Made by a program: the position numbers and the translations under genes
Notes under the pieces: generated by a model
Seen by the model: only the letters and a program-made list of their open reading frames with translations
Databases searched by the model: none
What the model was told of the DNA's origin: nothing
NCBI GenBank assembly: GCA_038148375.1
Contig: JAYQVH010000001.1
Span: 1 to 64,000, forward strand
DNA length: 64,000 nt
Direction: 5' to 3'
Source of the DNA: CAWUEX02 sp038148375
GTDB lineage: Bacteria > Pseudomonadota > Alphaproteobacteria > Rhodospirillales > Rhodospirillaceae
Shown here: in pieces, positions 61,991-64,000 of the stretch
Numbering within the stretch: the first letter of the stretch is position 1
Layout: each line of letters starts with the position of its first letter

Positions 61991-62809
61991 TCAGCTTAAA
62001 AGGCCGAGCGATTCAAGGGCCTGGCGCGTGATACCCAAGCGGGCATCGGCCTGTGTTTGACTAAAGATGTCGAGATTGGTGGCGAAGACATAGGCATCAT
62101 CGCCGCGGGCGAGCCAGCCGACGAACCAGCCCATGCCAGGGTCTGTGTCGACGGTCCAGCCAGTCTTGCCGGAGAGAACGTAACTGTCTCCGCGCTCGAC
62201 AACGGCAATGTCTTTGACGGCGTCCAACACGCGCTGGGGAAACGGCAAGTCATTGAGATAGAGCCGTTTAAGGAAATCCACCTGCTGCCACGCGGTGATG
62301 GTGTAACCGCGCATCACCCAGAACACGTCCAGAGTCTCGGAACTGATGTCTCCCGCGCCATAGGGAATGGCGGTGAGATACCCCTGCATACGCTCAAGGC
62401 CGACCTGCCGTGCGACGCCTTGGTACGCAGGAAAAGCAGATGCGGCGAAGGCGGAGCGCAAGGTGTGATCCTTGTTCCACGCGGCGATGGGGCGCGTCTG
62501 GCCATCCCATTTGAGGACCTGGGTGTCGGTGTCGGTGACGACGCCGGTGTCGAGCGCGATGAGGCTGTTGAAAATCTTGAACGTCGACGCAGGCGGGAAC
62601 GATTTGGCGGCGCGCGCAGGATTATAAACCCGCGCTTCATTTGTGCTCACGTTGACAATGACGAAGGTGCCCTCCGTGCCGGCGGCGTCGAAGGCGCTGC
62701 CGAGGTCCGGGAGGTCTTCAATGACGTTTGGACCTTGCGCCCATGCGATAGGACACACTGACGGCAACGTCAGAGCGACGGCAGTGATCAGGTCACGGAG
62801 ATTAGGCAT
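61991..62809 (-). CDS. Class D (OXA-type) beta-lactamase-like protein
   Basis: 272 residues with a signal peptide ending near AWA (residue 24). Class D motifs: STFK (Ser75, Lys78), SAF (124-126, usually S-x-V), YGA (150-152, usually YGN) and KTG (215-217). Other family blocks: KWDGQTRP, WNKDHTLR, SETLDVFWV and GWFVGWL. So the active serine and carboxylated lysine are present, but the YGN asparagine is changed. Likely a periplasmic penicillin-interacting hydrolase; whether it gives resistance is unknown. Same strand as the GT2 and the alcohol dehydrogenase-like gene. Confidence 0.85.
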   Translation of the reverse strand: MPNLRDLITAVALTLPSVCPIAWAQGPNVIEDLPDLGSAFDAAGTEGTFVIVNVSTNEARVYNPARAAKSFPPASTFKIFNSLIALDTGVVTDTDTQVLKWDGQTRPIAAWNKDHTLRSAFAASAFPAYQGVARQVGLERMQGYLTAIPYGAGDISSETLDVFWVMRGYTITAWQQVDFLKRLYLNDLPFPQRVLDAVKDIAVVERGDSYVLSGKTGWTVDTDPGMGWFVGWLARGDDAYVFATNLDIFSQTQADARLGITRQALESLGLLS

Positions 62810-62823
62810 GGGGCAGATTACCC

Positions 62824-63864
62824 CTATTGCACCTTAATGACGACCTTGCCGAGCTTGGCGCCGCTTTTCATGTAGGCGATGGCGTCCATGATCTCATCGA
62901 AGCCAAAGGTTCTGTCGATGACGGGATGAACGTCGTTACGCACCATCGCGTTGATCATGTCGACGAACATGCGGCGGCTGCCGACGATAATGCCCTTAAT
63001 GGTCAGGTCCTTGAGGATGAGGTTGGGAAATTTCGCCAGGGCCGGGGCCGGTCTGGCGTCAGACCCGTGGGTCACGGGATTCGCGCCAATATACATGATG
63101 CGCCCGCCCGAAGCGGCGGCGAGCAGGCATTGCTCCATCTCGGCCATACCGACGTTGTTGAGAATGACGTTGCCGCCGCGTCCGCCAGTGAGGTCCATCA
63201 CCGCTTCGGCCCAGTTGGGATGGGTGCGGTAGTTGATGCCGTCATCGGCGCCGAGTTCCTTCATGCGAGCGATCTTGTCGTCACTAGACGAAGTGACGAT
63301 GACCCGCGCGCCGAGCATCTTGGCCCACTGCATGCCGAACACGGACACCGCGCCGGTGCCGAGCGTGACAACGGTATCGGCGGGGCGGGTGCGCCCGGCT
63401 TCGACCACCGCGTTCCAGGCGGTGAGGCCCGGGCTTTGCAGGGTGCTGGCCTCTTCATAGCCGAGCGCGTCGGGCAGTTTGATCAGCGGCGCTTCGGGGA
63501 TGATGACCTGCTGCGCCAAAAAGCCATCGCGCGTGGCGCCGTAGTCTTCCTTGGTCCACTCCCACTGCCAGTCGCCGTCGAGCCATTTCCAGTAGTGGGT
63601 GAAGGTGATGCGGTCGCCGGGTTTGACCGAGGTCACTCCCGGACCGACCTTGAGCACGTCGCCGGCGTTGTCCGACAGGGGCACGCGGGTGAACGGCATT
63701 TTATTTGGCCCAAGCGCGCCTTCCATGATGGAGAGATCGCGCGCATTGACGCCGGTGGCGCGGACCTTCATCACCACTTCGCCATGGCCGGGCTCCGGGT
63801 CCGGCCGCTCGACCTTGTGCAGGTTAAAGCCGTGGGTGTAGTCGCCGATTTCGTAGACGTTCAC
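62824..63864 (-). CDS. MDR-family NAD(P)-dependent alcohol dehydrogenase-like protein
   Basis: 346 residues, zinc-independent looking (no catalytic cysteine cluster). N-terminal GroES-like domain (MKVRATGVNARDLSIMEG, DNAGDVLKVGPGVTSVKPGD) and Rossmann domain (VTLGTGAVSVFGMQWAKMLG, GANPVTHGSDARP). It is close to quinone-oxidoreductase/AdhC-type proteins of unknown substrate. It is 17 nt after lpdA on the same strand and 14 nt before the lactamase-like gene. Confidence 0.85.
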   Translation of the reverse strand: MNVYEIGDYTHGFNLHKVERPDPEPGHGEVVMKVRATGVNARDLSIMEGALGPNKMPFTRVPLSDNAGDVLKVGPGVTSVKPGDRITFTHYWKWLDGDWQWEWTKEDYGATRDGFLAQQVIIPEAPLIKLPDALGYEEASTLQSPGLTAWNAVVEAGRTRPADTVVTLGTGAVSVFGMQWAKMLGARVIVTSSSDDKIARMKELGADDGINYRTHPNWAEAVMDLTGGRGGNVILNNVGMAEMEQCLLAAASGGRIMYIGANPVTHGSDARPAPALAKFPNLILKDLTIKGIIVGSRRMFVDMINAMVRNDVHPVIDRTFGFDEIMDAIAYMKSGAKLGKVVIKVQ

Positions 63865-63880
63865 GCGCCTGAGTCCGAAA

Positions 63881-64000
63881 TCACATGTGGATCGGGCGTT
63901 TATCCACCGCGAGGGCGGCTTCCTTGACCGCTTCGCCCAGCTGCGGGTGGGCGTGGCAGGTGCGCGCGATGTCCTCCGCCGCCGCGGTGAATTCCATGCC
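63881..64000 (-). CDS. lpdA: Dihydrolipoamide dehydrogenase, C-terminal end, cut by window edge
   Basis: Only the last 39 codons are present. They read MEFTAAAEDIARTCHAHPQL and then GEAVKEAALAVDKRPIHM, the end of the E3 interface domain, with the active-site HxxHP-type histidine (CHAHP). E3 reoxidises lipoamide in pyruvate and 2-oxoglutarate dehydrogenase complexes. Third codon positions here are mostly G or C, as in the rest of the right-hand segment. Confidence 0.9.
   Translation of the reverse strand, partial: GMEFTAAAEDIARTCHAHPQLGEAVKEAALAVDKRPIHM

Noticed and set aside
62827..63927. 366-codon plus-strand frame opposite the alcohol dehydrogenase-like gene
   Set aside because: Repeated GHG/HH-rich composition and no family features; it is the shadow of a clear MDR gene in GC-rich DNA.

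Overview
The window looks like a chromosomal segment of an alphaproteobacterium, probably a Rhodospirillales-like or marine lineage. Evidence: alphaproteobacterial gene neighbours (cycM / kdsB-pheA; obgE-proB-proA-nadD-rsfS-rlmH-nudC), a Usg-family protein, a HisN-type phosphatase, a ChrR-type cupin, and initiation factor 3 with an N-terminus of the alphaproteobacterial kind. Both ends are cut genes: lepA on the left and lpdA on the right.

Layout. 1-7.5 kb: translation block on the minus strand (lepA, pheST, infC-rpmI-rplT, thrS). 7.5-12.4 kb: two glycosyltransferases, an ABHD10-like hydrolase, a TPR protein and a GST. 12.4-18.2 kb: a complete yejABEF peptide ABC importer. 18.2-28.3 kb: HisN-like phosphatase, cycM, kdsB-pheA, then a long minus-strand housekeeping run from rplU-rpmA through obgE, proBA, nadD, rsfS and rlmH to nudC. 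28.5-34.9 kb: a tRNA-Ser(CGA) gene followed by two degraded copies of its 3' part (near 32.7 and 34.9 kb), bracketing accessory genes (GSCFA protein, TylF-type methyltransferase, broken phage-like DNA-binding genes, a hydrolase and a reductase); I read this as decayed, tandem tRNA-targeted islands. 34.9-41 kb: DUF1838, FAD oxidoreductase, methyltransferase, M1 peptidase and DUF6702. 41-43.6 kb: groESL with a CIRCE-like operator and a heat-shock-like promoter, then usg. 43.7-52.8 kb: a TRAP transporter operon with cupin, prolyl-tRNA editing and AI-2E-family genes, a double alpha/beta-hydrolase lacking catalytic residues, and mnmC. 53-64 kb: a noticeably GC-richer segment with DUF6502-DUF5666-outer-membrane-protein genes, two tandem solute-binding proteins, a secreted NmrA-like protein overlapping a second DUF1838 gene, a GT2, a class D beta-lactamase-like protein, an alcohol dehydrogenase-like protein and the end of lpdA.

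The most interesting parts are (1) the DUF6502-DUF5666-beta-barrel locus, preceded by two identical-arm palindromic operators; (2) the three-copy tRNA-Ser fragment array; (3) a tandem-duplicated alpha/beta-hydrolase with no recognisable nucleophile or histidine in either half; (4) an AUA start codon for infC and a possible AUU start for rsfS. All identifications come from reading the sequence and from memory of protein families; no database search was run.
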